The position numbers were made by a program, and so were the translations under genes. From contig NZ_RJKL01000001.1 of NCBI RefSeq assembly GCF_003751945.1, positions 3,286,001-3,350,000 on the forward strand: a DNA stretch of 64,000 nucleotides. The letters are read 5' to 3'. Below the pieces are notes generated by a model. It did no database searches. It was not told the DNA's origin and was given only the letters and a program-made list of their open reading frames with translations. This document shows positions 51,667-61,496 of this stretch, piece by piece. The stretch's first letter is position 1, and each line of letters begins with the position of its first letter. This stretch comes from Couchioplanes caeruleus. Its GTDB lineage: Bacteria > Actinomycetota > Actinomycetes > Mycobacteriales > Micromonosporaceae.

Positions 51667-52512
51667 TCAGGCTACGAGACCCGCACGGAAGCCCGCGGCG
51701 ACGGCGTGGGCCCGGTCGCGGGCGCCAAGCTTGCGGAAGAGCCGCCGGGCGTGGGTCTTGACGGTGTCCTCGGAGACGAACAGCTCCCGGCCGATCTCCG
51801 CGTTGCTCTTGCCGTCGGCCATCCCGCGCAGGACCTGGAGCTCCCGCTCGGTGAGGGTCAGCCGGCGTCCGGCCGGTGCCGCCTCGCCGGCCCGGGACTC
51901 GTTGCCGGGCCAGACGAACGGGCGCCCGGTCGCCGGGTCGATCTCCGAGCCGTCCCCACGCTGCGACGGAACCATCGGGGAGTTCGGCAGCATCGCCGGG
52001 ATGCCCGCCGAGTTCGGGGTGCCGGCCATGGCCATGCCGTCCCGATGCAGGCCACGGGCCGTGGCCGAGTTGTTGTTGCGCCCCGCTCCGCCGACCGCCG
52101 CCGGCTGGGCGTTCGCGCCGTTGATCGGCAGCCCCTGGGGGCGGGCCGGCAGCAGCAGGAGCAGAAGGGCCTTGGCGACGACGCTGACCAGGTCGTGCTC
52201 GACACCACGGATGACGCCGCGGGCGCCGGCGGCGACCGTGGCGGCGGCGACCCGGGGGTCTTCCGCGCCGAAGAGGACCACCTGCGCCTGCGGGGCGCGG
52301 GCGAGGACGCGCCGGGTGAAGCCGACGCTGTCGGGACGAGTCACGGCGGTGTCGGCCAGAACGACCTCGGCCGGCCTTTCAGCCAGACGGATCATGGCTT
52401 CGGTCTCGCTCACCGCTGTCCGCACCACCCCGGTCATGCCGAGCCGGGCCGCGGTGGACGCGACGGTCTGGGCCGCCAGTGGGGTACGGACGCACACGAG
52501 GACGGTACGCAC
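51667..52512 (-). CDS. bldM: atypical response regulator BldM
   Basis: 281 residues. The C-terminal LuxR HTH 'LTERELQVLRGMADGKSNAE', then 'GRELFVSEDTVKTHARRLF', is nearly identical to Streptomyces BldM, and the locus (guaB, DUF5319, bldM, whiD) is syntenic. The N-terminal receiver keeps D54 ('VLADTAV') but has lost the acidic pair ('VCVRTPLA') and the conserved Lys, so normal phosphorylation is unlikely. About 80 extra residues, Asn/Gly/Pro-rich, separate the domains. Controls aerial growth and sporulation genes, alone or with WhiI. GTG start behind AAGGAGG. Divergent from whiD. Confidence 0.88.
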   Translation of the reverse strand: MRTVLVCVRTPLAAQTVASTAARLGMTGVVRTAVSETEAMIRLAERPAEVVLADTAVTRPDSVGFTRRVLARAPQAQVVLFGAEDPRVAAATVAAGARGVIRGVEHDLVSVVAKALLLLLLPARPQGLPINGANAQPAAVGGAGRNNNSATARGLHRDGMAMAGTPNSAGIPAMLPNSPMVPSQRGDGSEIDPATGRPFVWPGNESRAGEAAPAGRRLTLTERELQVLRGMADGKSNAEIGRELFVSEDTVKTHARRLFRKLGARDRAHAVAAGFRAGLVA

Positions 52513-52742
52513 AGTGATCCTCCTTCTCTCTCAGAGGAGATCACGCGAGGGCCGCAGCATTACGCGCTTTAGATGGAAAAAATGGGAAAGATCGGCACGA
52601 TTTTCGGCACCGGTGAGATACGACCGGCGAAGACATCGACGAGTCGTGTGTGATCCGGCGTGTGCCGGGGTACACGGGCGGCAGGCCTGAGCCAGGCCCC
52701 TCATGACAACACTCCGCGGTGCCGCGCGGGAGGAGGGTGTTG

Positions 52743-53132
52743 ATGTCGAACGTTCGCAGACTGCCCGGGCCCATCGCCGACCTGTGGGACTGGCAGCGAC
52801 TCGGCCTGTGCAGGGGGCGCGACAGCGCTCAGTTCTTCCACCCCGACGGCGAACGCGGGTCTTCCCGCAACCGCCGCGAGGCGAAGGCCAAGGCGATGTG
52901 TGGCGCGTGCCCGGTCCGGGCGGAATGCGCCGCGCACGCGCTGGCTGTCCGTGAGCCGTACGGCGTCTGGGGAGGTTTCAGCGAAGCGGAGCGGCTGCGG
53001 CTGCTCGCGGTCGGCTGGGAGGACCTTGCCGATCGGCATCACGGACGGGTCGACCTCGTCCGGCTCGAGGCACGCCTCGGCCGACCCCACAAGTCCACGG
53101 TGCCGGCACAACGGCAGGCGCCGGCGGCGTGA
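52743..53132 (+). CDS. whiD: WhiB-family iron-sulfur transcription factor WhiD
   Basis: 129 residues. Four [4Fe-4S] ligands C23, C53, C56 and C62 (C-x29-C-x2-C-x5-C); 'RLPGPIADLWDWQ' and 'ECAAHALAVREPYGVWGG' match WhiD closely; 'GVWGG' (74-78) is the sigma-factor contact turn. A basic C-terminal tail could bind DNA. WhiD is needed for late spore maturation in Streptomyces. ATG behind GGAGGAGGG. Divergent from bldM, as in Streptomyces. Confidence 0.9.
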   Translation: MSNVRRLPGPIADLWDWQRLGLCRGRDSAQFFHPDGERGSSRNRREAKAKAMCGACPVRAECAAHALAVREPYGVWGGFSEAERLRLLAVGWEDLADRHHGRVDLVRLEARLGRPHKSTVPAQRQAPAA

Positions 53133-53166
53133 CGCCGCCCGACACGCGGCACGACCACACACCTGA

Positions 53167-53196
53167 CGACACGGTTCCCCCCGGGGAGCCGCGTCG
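53167..53196 (+). terminator. terminator after whiD
   Basis: 14-bp stem CGACACGGTTCCCC / GGGGAGCCGCGTCG with one mismatch and one G-U pair, about 35 nt after the whiD stop. Confidence 0.7.
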
Positions 53197-53659
53197 GCGT
53201 CTGTAACGGCATGTCAGCCGCATCGGTGAACATGCAAGCCACCGTATGAGCGAACTTGCCCTTGACGTCGGACGAAAAGTGCGGCTTTCGCGTGACACCC
53301 GTTTCACTCACACGCCTCATCCACCACGCCCCGCACCACCGGTCTACATTTCCCACGGAACCGCGGACGGCCACCGCCGCCGTCGGCACGACGGTGACCA
53401 ACGGTGCGCGGCCGTCGGCGCGACGGTGACCAACGGTGCACGCGGCCGTCGGCACGACGGTGACCAACAGTGCACGCGGCCGTCGGCACGACGGTGACCA
53501 ACAGTGCACGCGGCCGTCGGCACGACAGTGACCACGGCGCTGCTGTGGCGCAACCGCTATCGGGACCGGGATCGGCCGGGCTCGCCGGGTGCCGCGCGTC
53601 CGGGACGACCCGAGACGCTGGTCCATCACGCGGTCGTGACCGAGACGTTGCCTGGTTCT
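53197..53659. other. gene-free region with tandem repeats between whiD and the SRPBCC gene
   Basis: No gene supported. The middle is a 34-bp tandem repeat array (53379-53534); the flanks show no recognised signals. Confidence 0.45.
53379..53534. repeat. 34-bp tandem repeat, five copies
   Basis: GCCGTCGG recurs at 53379, 53411, 53445, 53479 and 53513. The last three intervals are exactly 34 bp and the units nearly identical (GCCGTCGGCACGACGGTGAC then CAACAGTGCACGCG). Confidence 0.85.
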
Positions 53660-54088
53660 CTACGTGGTCGAGGTCTCGGCGGCCCTCTTGATCGAGGCGG
53701 CCTCCGTCTCGACGTACTTCTCGGTCAGCGACCGCGTCATCAGCCAGCCGATCCCGGACAGCGGACCGGACACGGTCAGGGCGAGGGTGAGCCGGCTTCC
53801 GTCGGGGTGCGGCTCGACGACGTGTGCGGCGGTGACGGTGACGCCGGGCGAGCTCGACGTCCAGGTGTACGACGACCCGTCGGCCAGCTCGGTGACCGTC
53901 CACACCGCTGTGGGCAGCCCGGGCTGCTGCAACCGGGTTCGGGAGCCGACGGCAAGTGGTCCGGCGTCGAGACGCTCCACGGCGTCGACCGTCGGGATCC
54001 GCGCGGGCCAGCGCTCGACGTCGACGACCACCGCCCAGACCCGCTCGGGCGGGGCCGCGATGGTGGCGGTGTGCTGCAGGCCGGGCAT
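53660..54088 (-). CDS. SRPBCC family protein (polyketide cyclase/dehydrase-like)
   Basis: 142 residues from ATG at 54088 (an upstream GTG at 54136 would add 16). START/Bet v1-like fold: 'HTATIAAPPERVWAVVVDVERWP' at the start, 'GSRTRLQQPGLPTAVWTVTE', and a long C-terminal helix ending 'TEAASIKRAAE'. Such proteins bind hydrophobic ligands; the specific role is unknown. No operon partner is evident; the histidine phosphatase gene upstream ends 65 bp away on the same strand. Confidence 0.8.
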   Translation of the reverse strand: MPGLQHTATIAAPPERVWAVVVDVERWPARIPTVDAVERLDAGPLAVGSRTRLQQPGLPTAVWTVTELADGSSYTWTSSSPGVTVTAAHVVEPHPDGSRLTLALTVSGPLSGIGWLMTRSLTEKYVETEAASIKRAAETSTT

Positions 54089-54152
54089 GCGCCGGGTGTA
54101 TGACGCCGCCTCCCGTGACCGAGGCCACCGGTACACAGCACCAGACCGTGCT

Positions 54153-54746
54153 TCAGACGTGCAGTTCGGGCGGGAAGCCCGTCCAGCGCAGGTCTGGTGG
54201 TAGGTGGCTGGTGTCGTTGAAGCTGATCAGCGTCGGCGGACGGTGCGGGCGGTAGAGGATGACGGTCAGGGCGCAGTTGGCGGCGTTGAGGCCGAGCCAG
54301 CGTGCGTCGGGGGCGTCGAGGGCATGGCGCACGAACCAGGCGATCAGGAAACTGTGCGTGATGATCAGCTCGTGGGTGTCCGTGGTGGTGGGCGCCGCGT
54401 GTTGTGCGAGGGCGGCGGCGGCCAGGGTGGCTCCGGCGGCGTACTCGTCGGCGTTGACGCCGTCGAGGAACCGGGCGTAGACCTCGGGCAGGGCTCGGAG
54501 GTCCGGCACGGGCGGGACGTAGTCACCGACGACCTGCGAACAGTGCATCGGGACATCGGGAAGATGCCGACTGATCACGTCGGCGGTCTGCGTGGCCCGT
54601 GGGAGCGGGCCGTGGTGGACGGCCGTCAGGGGCACGGTGGCCAGGCGCTGGCCGAGTAGGTCGGCTTGCTGCCGGCCGCGGGTGCTGAGGTCGCCGTCGT
54701 CGATGGCTTCGCCGTGTCGGGCCAGGTACAGCAGCCGGTTGGCCAC
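54153..54746 (-). CDS. histidine phosphatase family protein
   Basis: 197 residues. Phosphoglycerate-mutase-like RHG motif 'YLARHGEA' at the N-terminus, 'HGPLPRATQTADVI' (second Arg), and the distal His in 'ELIITHSFLIAW'. Phosphatase on small molecules or phosphoproteins; substrate unknown. GTG at 54746 with GGAG 4 nt upstream is preferred to a start 23 codons earlier, since the family begins just before RHG. Next to an IS remnant. Confidence 0.85.
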   Translation of the reverse strand: MANRLLYLARHGEAIDDGDLSTRGRQQADLLGQRLATVPLTAVHHGPLPRATQTADVISRHLPDVPMHCSQVVGDYVPPVPDLRALPEVYARFLDGVNADEYAAGATLAAAALAQHAAPTTTDTHELIITHSFLIAWFVRHALDAPDARWLGLNAANCALTVILYRPHRPPTLISFNDTSHLPPDLRWTGFPPELHV

Positions 54747-54833
54747 GGTGCTCCGTTCGTAGTAAGTGTCGTCATGATCGCTGCAGGTGTAGGCGAGGCT
54801 GCCACAACGCGGCAAGGGCGATCCCTGGACGGC

Positions 54834-55023
54834 TTATAGCCAGATACTGATCGCGACGACGGTCACCGTGGCGGTGTAGCGGACCGCGAGTTCGTCGAAC
54901 CGCGTAGCCACGGCGCGATGCTGTCTCAGCAGGGTGCTGCCGCACTCCACGGCATGACGCAGCCGGTAGGAGTCGGCGTTCAACACGAGAGGTCGCCCAC
55001 CCGCCGAACCTTCAGCGCGGCAG
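54834..55023 (-). mobile_element. remnant of an IS5-like transposase (3' end only)
   Basis: Minus-strand translation gives 'GSAGGRPLVLNADSYRLRH', then 'AVECGSTLLRQHRAVATRFD', then 'ELAVRYTATVTVVAISIWL' and a stop. This is the C-terminal DDE region typical of actinobacterial IS5-group transposases (R-H-A-V-E-C-G; R-A-V-A-T-R-x-D-x-L-A-V-R-Y). The rest of the gene is gone, replaced upstream by a tandem repeat. Inactive relic. Confidence 0.75.
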
Positions 55024-55026
55024 TGC

Positions 55027-55128
55027 CGGGAACAGCATCACCGGACCGGGAACCACACCGCCGGGCCGGGAACCGCACCACCAGGCCGAGAACCGCACCA
55101 CCGGGCCCGGGAACCGCACCGCCGGGCC
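55027..55128. repeat. 20-bp tandem repeat, five copies
   Basis: CGGGAACCGCACCACC-type units at 55027, 55047, 55067, 55087 and 55108. It adjoins the truncated end of the IS remnant. Confidence 0.75.
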
Positions 55129-55147
55129 GGAGCGCTGCCGCCATCGG

Positions 55148-56755
55148 CTATTCGACGGTGACCCGCACGGAGTGCCAGCCGGTGGCGCCGTTCGGGGCGA
55201 CCGGGGTTTGCTGGCTTGTCTGCATTTCTCCGTCCGCGTCGGTGGCTCGCACCCGGATCGTGTGGCTGCCGCGGGTGGCCTCCCAGCGGTAGGACCATTG
55301 CACCCAGGTGTCGGCCGAGACCGTCGGGGCGAGGCTCGCCTCGGTCCAGGGGCCGGCGTCCACCTGGATCTCCACCCTCGTGACGCCGCGGTGCTGGGCC
55401 CAGGCCACACCCGCCACCGTCCCCGCACCTGCCTTGCGGGTGGTGCCGTCGCGGGGGGTGTCGATGCGGGACTGGGTCTTGATCGGGCCCTGGGCCGACC
55501 AGCCCCTCGGCACCCAGTAGGCGTCGAAATCCGTGAAGCGGGTCAGCTCGATCTCGGTGATCCACTTGCACGCGGAGACGTAGCCGTACAGGCCGGGGAC
55601 GACCATGCGGGCCGGGAAGCCGTGGCCGACCGGGAGCGGGCGGCCGTTCATGCCGATGGCGAGCAGGGCGTCGCGGCCGTCCCGCAGGACCGCGGTGGGG
55701 CTGCCGCAGGTCCAGCCGTCGGCCGAGCGGGACACGAGCTGGTCGGCCTCGGGCAGGGGCTGGACCTCGTCGAGCAACTCTCTGACGGGCACGCCGAGCC
55801 AGAGCGCGTTACCGACGAGGTTGCCGCCCACCTCGTTGGAGACGCAGGCGAGGGTGACGTAGCGCGCGATCATGGGCCGGCGCAGCAGTTGCTCCCAGGT
55901 GAGGGTCAGGGGGTTACGGACCATGCCGTGGATGCGCAGTTGCCACGTCGACGGGTCGATCTGAGGTGGGTACAGCGCGGTGTCGATGCGGTAGAACTCG
56001 GCATTCGAGGTGACCCACGCCGTCGCGCCCTCGGCCTGGACGCCGGGCGGGATCGTCGGCGCCGGCTGGACCGGTGGCGGCAGGACGACGGCGGCGCGGG
56101 CCGCGGTGACCGCGCGCCGCCCACCCAGGAGCCGGCCGCCGACGCCGGTGACGATGCCGGCCGCGGCGGCCGCTCCGACGCCGATGAGGAAGCGCCGACG
56201 GCCGCGCGCCGCCGATGGCAGATCCGGGGCTGACATCGGGGTCTCGGCCGCGTGCGATGACCCCAGCGCGACCGGGGATGCCGCGGTAGAGGCGGCGAGG
56301 GTGGTGAGAAGGCGAAGGGTGATGGCGGCGACCACTCCGGCGACGATCGAGGGGATGCCGGCGGTGAGATCGGCGGCGTGCCGGGTCAGGGCGGCCACGA
56401 GGCCGATTGCGGTGAAGAGGGTTATGCCGGCGAGGGCCAGGCGCCAGGAGCGGAGGGCGGCTATGCCGACGGGAGCCGCATAGGTGGCGAGAAGCAAGAG
56501 CGTGCCCGTGATGAGGGCGGTCTTGTCGTGGGTGCCGAAGACCGCGATGCCGAAGTCCTTGACCGGGCCGGGGACGGTGTCGACCACCAGCGCGCCGACC
56601 GCGAGGAGCGGGGACGACATCGGGCCGGTCCACACGGCGACGAGCTCGGCGGCGCCGAGCGCCGCCCCTGCGGCCGCGATGCCGGCGAGAGCCGCCCGGA
56701 GAACGGCCGCTCGCGGAGGCATCGCCGGAGTTGGCGAGGGCTTCACGCGACCCAT
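55148..56755 (-). CDS. molybdopterin-dependent oxidoreductase (sulfite oxidase-like) with membrane domain
   Basis: 535 residues. About four membrane segments in the first 170 residues, a second signal/anchor-like stretch after a basic run ('GRRRFLIGVGAAAAAGIV'), then the sulfite-oxidase-type Moco domain: 'LTWEQLLRRP', Mo-ligand Cys in 'TLACVSNEVGG', 'HGFPARMVVPGLYGY', and a C-terminal Ig-like dimerisation domain ('RVEIQVDAGPW', 'HTIRVRATDADG'). Probably periplasm-facing; may act on sulfite, protein methionine sulfoxide or an unknown substrate. No haem partner is adjacent. Confidence 0.88.
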   Translation of the reverse strand: MGRVKPSPTPAMPPRAAVLRAALAGIAAAGAALGAAELVAVWTGPMSSPLLAVGALVVDTVPGPVKDFGIAVFGTHDKTALITGTLLLLATYAAPVGIAALRSWRLALAGITLFTAIGLVAALTRHAADLTAGIPSIVAGVVAAITLRLLTTLAASTAASPVALGSSHAAETPMSAPDLPSAARGRRRFLIGVGAAAAAGIVTGVGGRLLGGRRAVTAARAAVVLPPPVQPAPTIPPGVQAEGATAWVTSNAEFYRIDTALYPPQIDPSTWQLRIHGMVRNPLTLTWEQLLRRPMIARYVTLACVSNEVGGNLVGNALWLGVPVRELLDEVQPLPEADQLVSRSADGWTCGSPTAVLRDGRDALLAIGMNGRPLPVGHGFPARMVVPGLYGYVSACKWITEIELTRFTDFDAYWVPRGWSAQGPIKTQSRIDTPRDGTTRKAGAGTVAGVAWAQHRGVTRVEIQVDAGPWTEASLAPTVSADTWVQWSYRWEATRGSHTIRVRATDADGEMQTSQQTPVAPNGATGWHSVRVTVE

Positions 56756-56806
56756 CCTGCCCCGCCCAGGCTCGATCGCTCCTGACGAAGTTATGACGGA
56801 ATCTGG

Positions 56807-57427
56807 CTACGAGATCGTGACGGGCAGGCGCAGCGGTGGCAACGCGGCGACCAGTGCGTCGAGGACCTCCACCGCGCACCGGTCGGCGCGGGGTTCCGGC
56901 AGCGCCGGCATGCCCGCGACCGGCAGCTCCCACACCACCCGCCCCGGCGACAGACTCTCCAGTGCCGCGTACCAATGCTGCAGCGGCTCTCTGAGCTGGA
57001 CGTGCGCCGCGAAATTGCGCCGCCGCCGGGTCTGATCCTCATCGCGGCGCCGTTGCAGCGTCGCCGTGTCGGGCAGGCTCACGAGGACCGCGTCGGCGAA
57101 GCCGAGCCGGCCGCTGCGGAACGCCTCGCGGGTCACCGCCAGTTCCCGGTCGAACTGGGCCCGGGGCGCGAGACCGAGCGCCGCCATCCCCCAGGCGTAG
57201 TGCAGCTTCACCGGGTCGGTGTCGCAGAACGCGATACCGTCCTCGCGCTCCAGGTCGAGCGCCGCGGACCAGCGCTGCACGCCCGCGCGCACCCAGTGCC
57301 GGGCCAGCGCCACCGCGTCCGTCGGTTCGCGGCCGGTCATCCTGTGCTCGGCGACGGATCTACCCACGTACCGGCGGCACCAGGAGGTTTTCCCGGCCGC
57401 CGTGGGGCCCTCCACGACGACGATCAT
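56807..57427 (-). CDS. P-loop kinase-like ATP-binding protein
   Basis: 206 residues. Walker A 'VEGPTAAGKTSWCRRY' (about 5-20) and 'RRRDEDQTRRRRNF', an Arg-rich lid-like segment, as in nucleoside/shikimate kinase-type AAA_33 proteins. 'AFCDTDPVKLHYAW' may be the Walker B region. Substrate unknown. ATG behind GGGAAGGG. Downstream of groEL1 on the same strand but separated by a terminator. Confidence 0.75.
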   Translation of the reverse strand: MIVVVEGPTAAGKTSWCRRYVGRSVAEHRMTGREPTDAVALARHWVRAGVQRWSAALDLEREDGIAFCDTDPVKLHYAWGMAALGLAPRAQFDRELAVTREAFRSGRLGFADAVLVSLPDTATLQRRRDEDQTRRRRNFAAHVQLREPLQHWYAALESLSPGRVVWELPVAGMPALPEPRADRCAVEVLDALVAALPPLRLPVTIS

Positions 57428-57469
57428 CTACGCACCCTTCCCCCGGTGAAGCTTGCATCACACACGAGA

Positions 57470-57499
57470 AAGGGCGCGCCGCGGAAGCGACGCGCCCTT
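57470..57499 (-). terminator. terminator after groEL1
   Basis: AAGGGCGCG (57470-57478) and CGCGCCCTT (57491-57499), with inner CGC/GCG and a GGAA tetraloop, about 29 nt after the groEL stop. Confidence 0.8.
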
Positions 57500-57527
57500 C
57501 ACCCGTTGTCGGGCAAAGCCCGTCCGG

Positions 57528-59189
<1,662 letters not shown>

Positions 59190-59247
59190 TCACGCACCAC
59201 CGCCCTGACCCGAGACGCGGGCCAGGGCGGGAAGCACTGTCAGTAGG

Positions 59248-59562
59248 TCACTTCTCGATGACCGCGAGGACGTCACGGGCGGAGAGCACCAGGTACTCCT
59301 CGCCGGCGTACTTGACCTCGGTGCCGCCGTACTTCGAGTAGAGGACGGTCTCGCCGACCTTCACGTCGATCGGGACGCGGTTACCCTTGTCGTCGATCCG
59401 GCCGGGGCCGACGGCGAGGACGGTGCCCTCCTGCGGCTTCTCCTTGGCGGTGTCGGGGATCACGAGGCCGGAAGCCGTCGTGGTCTCGGCCTCGTTCGCC
59501 TGGACCACGATGCGGTCCTCGAGCGGCTTGATCGCAACCTTGGTCGCGGTAGTCACGGGCAT
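59248..59562 (-). CDS. groES: co-chaperonin GroES
   Basis: 104 residues. '[29 protein letters not shown]'-type mobile loop region and '[19 protein letters not shown]' near the end. Caps the GroEL ring. ATG with GGAGGG upstream. About 150-nt leader from a TTGACG-N17-TAATCT promoter flanked by two CIRCE elements, so HrcA regulation is expected. Confidence 0.97.
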   Translation of the reverse strand: MPVTTATKVAIKPLEDRIVVQANEAETTTASGLVIPDTAKEKPQEGTVLAVGPGRIDDKGNRVPIDVKVGETVLYSKYGGTEVKYAGEEYLVLSARDVLAVIEK

Positions 59563-59688
59563 ACCCTCCTGGGTACAGGTTTCGCCGGCCAGCGTCGGCC
59601 GATCTCATGCCTCATGCCACCGGGCGGGGCCGTCGTCGCGGGTGCCGGTCCGCCTGGCGCAAGCGCACTCCCCCGGTCGGGGCGCGCG

Positions 59689-59715
59689 CTGGCACCCTCA
59701 GGTTGAGAGTGCTAA
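59689..59715 (-). promoter_or_regulatory. CIRCE element 1 (HrcA operator), one half degenerate
   Basis: CTGGCACCC-N9-GAGTGCTAA on the plus strand: the right half is perfect against TTAGCACTC-N9-GAGTGCTAA, the left matches 6 of 9. It covers the expected groES transcription start. Confidence 0.75.
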
Positions 59716-59719
59716 TCGG

Positions 59720-59748
59720 AGATTATGCCGGAACTAGCACTCCGTCAA
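59720..59748 (-). promoter_or_regulatory. groESL promoter
   Basis: Minus strand TTGACG (59743-59748), 17 bp, TAATCT (59720-59725). Near-consensus housekeeping promoter lying between and overlapping the two CIRCE elements. Confidence 0.85.
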
Positions 59749-59760
59749 GGAGAGTGCCAA
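59734..59760. promoter_or_regulatory. CIRCE element 2 (HrcA operator)
   Basis: CTAGCACTC-N9-GAGTGCCAA, 8 of 9 matches in each half. The -35 box lies in its N9 spacer. It ends 19 bp before the divergent methyltransferase GTG, so it may also affect that gene. Confidence 0.88.
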
Positions 59761-59779
59761 CACGGCAGAATGACTCCGC

Positions 59780-60946
59780 GTGGACTTGGAACTGCTCGCC
59801 TCCCTGCGTACCCCGGAAGGGTCCGCGGCGCTCGCGGCCGCGGCCGGGGTGACCGGCACCGACCCGCTCGCCGCGGCCTCGGCCCTGCGCGCCCGTGGCA
59901 TCGCGGCGCCGCTCGCCGCCGCCGCGCTCACCCAGGCCGACCTGCGACGACGCGCCGAGGGCAAGTTCGGCGCGGACGCGGCCGCGATGTTCTTCACCCG
60001 GGCCGGCTTCGAGCAGGCGACCCGGGCCGTGGTGGCGGAGCGCCGCGCCGCGCGGCTGCGCGCGGCGGGCGTCGCCACCCTCGCCGACCTGGGCTGCGGG
60101 CTGGGCTCCGACGCGCTGGCGGCGGCCCGCCAGGGCATCCGGGTGTACGCGGTCGACGCCGACCCGCTGACCGCCGCCCTCGCCGAGGCGAACGCGGCCG
60201 CCGCCGGCCTCGCCGAAATGGTGACCGTGGAGTGCGCCGATGCGACCTCCGTCGAGGTGGAGAGGTTCGACGCGGTCTTCGCCGACCCGGCCCGCCGGCG
60301 GGCCGGACGCGGCCGGGTCATGGATCCCCGGGCGTGGTCGCCCCCGTGGGACTTCGTCGCCGCGCTGCCCGGCCGCGTGCCGCGGACGGTGCTGAAGCTG
60401 GCGCCCGGCATCGACCACGCCCTGCTGCCCGCGGGGGCCGAGGGCGAGTGGGTCAGCGTCGACGGCGATCTGGTGGAGGCGGCGTTCTGGTGCGGGCCGC
60501 TCGCGGAGTTCCCGCGGCGGGCGGTGCTCCTGCCAGGGGGAGGCACGCTGCACGGCTCCGGCGAGCAGGCCGCGCCGGTCGGCACGGTCGGGCGATTCCT
60601 GTACGACCCGGACCCGGCCGTGGTCCGCTCGCATCTGGTCGCCGAGTTCGCGGCCGGGATCGGGGGGCGGCTGGCCGACCCGCAGATCGCGTACGTCTAC
60701 ACCGACGAAAGCGTCGACACCGCGTTCGCCCGCCGGCTGGAGGTCACCGACGTGCTGCCGTTCTCGCTCAAGCGGCTGCGCGCGCTGCTGCGGGAGCGCG
60801 GCGTGGGCCGGGTCGAGATCCGCAAGCGGGGTTCCGCGCTGGAGCCCGAGCAGTTGCGCCGCGACCTGCGGCTGCGCGGCGACGCATCGGCGTCGGTGGT
60901 GCTGACCCGGGTGGCGGGTGCACCGACCGTGGTGCTCTGCCGATAG
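59780..60946 (+). CDS. class I SAM-dependent methyltransferase with THUMP-like C-terminus
   Basis: 388 residues. All-helical N-terminus, then a Rossmann methyltransferase with 'LADLGCGLGSDALAAA' (motif I, about 109-124), 'YAVDADPLT' (motif II) and 'AVFADPARR' in place of the NPPY-type motif IV. The C-terminal about 80 residues ('VEIRKRGSALEPEQLRRDL') match the THUMP-like domain of this conserved family. Target unknown, perhaps RNA. GTG at 59780, no Shine-Dalgarno. Divergent from groES. Confidence 0.82.
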   Translation: MDLELLASLRTPEGSAALAAAAGVTGTDPLAAASALRARGIAAPLAAAALTQADLRRRAEGKFGADAAAMFFTRAGFEQATRAVVAERRAARLRAAGVATLADLGCGLGSDALAAARQGIRVYAVDADPLTAALAEANAAAAGLAEMVTVECADATSVEVERFDAVFADPARRRAGRGRVMDPRAWSPPWDFVAALPGRVPRTVLKLAPGIDHALLPAGAEGEWVSVDGDLVEAAFWCGPLAEFPRRAVLLPGGGTLHGSGEQAAPVGTVGRFLYDPDPAVVRSHLVAEFAAGIGGRLADPQIAYVYTDESVDTAFARRLEVTDVLPFSLKRLRALLRERGVGRVEIRKRGSALEPEQLRRDLRLRGDASASVVLTRVAGAPTVVLCR

Positions 60947-60957
60947 CCTCGCTGGTC

Positions 60958-61440
60958 ATGGCCAAGAAGGCGGCCGGGACGCCGGCGACCGTACTGCTGT
61001 CCGCGGAGAAGGTGCCGCACGAGCTGCACCCGTACGACGTCTCGCCGGAGGCGCCGAACTACGGCGCGCTGGTCGCCGAGGCGCTGGGGGTGCCGCCGGA
61101 GTCGCTGTTCAAGACGCTGATCGCCGAGGTCGACGGCGCGCTGACGGTGGCCGTCGTGCCGGTGGCCGGCGAGGTGGATCTCAAGGCCCTGGCCGGTGCG
61201 GCCGGCGGGAAGCGGGCGACGCTCGCCGACCGGGCGGCCGCGGAGCGCAGCAGCGGCTATGTGCGCGGCGGCATCAGCCCGCTGGGACAGCGCAGACGTC
61301 TACCCACGGTGATCGACGACTCGGCGCTGGAGTTGCCGCGGATGTACGTCTCGGCCGGCCGCCGCGGTCTGCAGGTGTCGCTGGCGCCGGAAGACCTGGT
61401 CCGGCTGACCGGCGCCCACACCGCCCGCATCCGGGGCTGA
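60958..61440 (+). CDS. YbaK/ProX-type aminoacyl-tRNA deacylase
   Basis: 160 residues. 'ELHPYDVSPEAPNYGALVAEALGVPPESLFKTL' spans the start of the fold; the key Lys is in 'FKTLIAEVDG' and 'GYVRGGISPLGQRRRLPT' carries the conserved GGISP loop. Hydrolyses mischarged Cys-tRNA(Pro) or similar. ATG 11 nt after the methyltransferase stop; TAGCCT, including that stop, ends 8 nt before it and might act as a -10. Probably co-transcribed with the methyltransferase. Confidence 0.9.
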   Translation: MAKKAAGTPATVLLSAEKVPHELHPYDVSPEAPNYGALVAEALGVPPESLFKTLIAEVDGALTVAVVPVAGEVDLKALAGAAGGKRATLADRAAAERSSGYVRGGISPLGQRRRLPTVIDDSALELPRMYVSAGRRGLQVSLAPEDLVRLTGAHTARIRG

Positions 61441-61481
61441 GGGCGGGCGAAACCGGAAAAGTACCAGATTCGGAGCGCAAC

Positions 61482-61496
61482 GTGACCTAGCGTCAC
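61482..61496 (+). promoter_or_regulatory. BldD-like operator before the sugar ABC operon
   Basis: GTGAC-CTAGC-GTCAC, an exact inverted repeat. Against the published BldD pattern TNACNC(A/T)GNGTNAN it misses one fixed position. It lies about 130 bp before the lipoprotein start. Binding is inference. Confidence 0.45.

Larger units (their letters stand above)
54747..55147. other. gap holding an IS remnant and tandem repeats
   Basis: 54834-55023 encodes the tail of an IS5-like transposase; 55027-55128 is a 20-bp tandem repeat. The remainder has no recognised feature. No terminal inverted repeats or target duplication could be identified. Confidence 0.5.
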
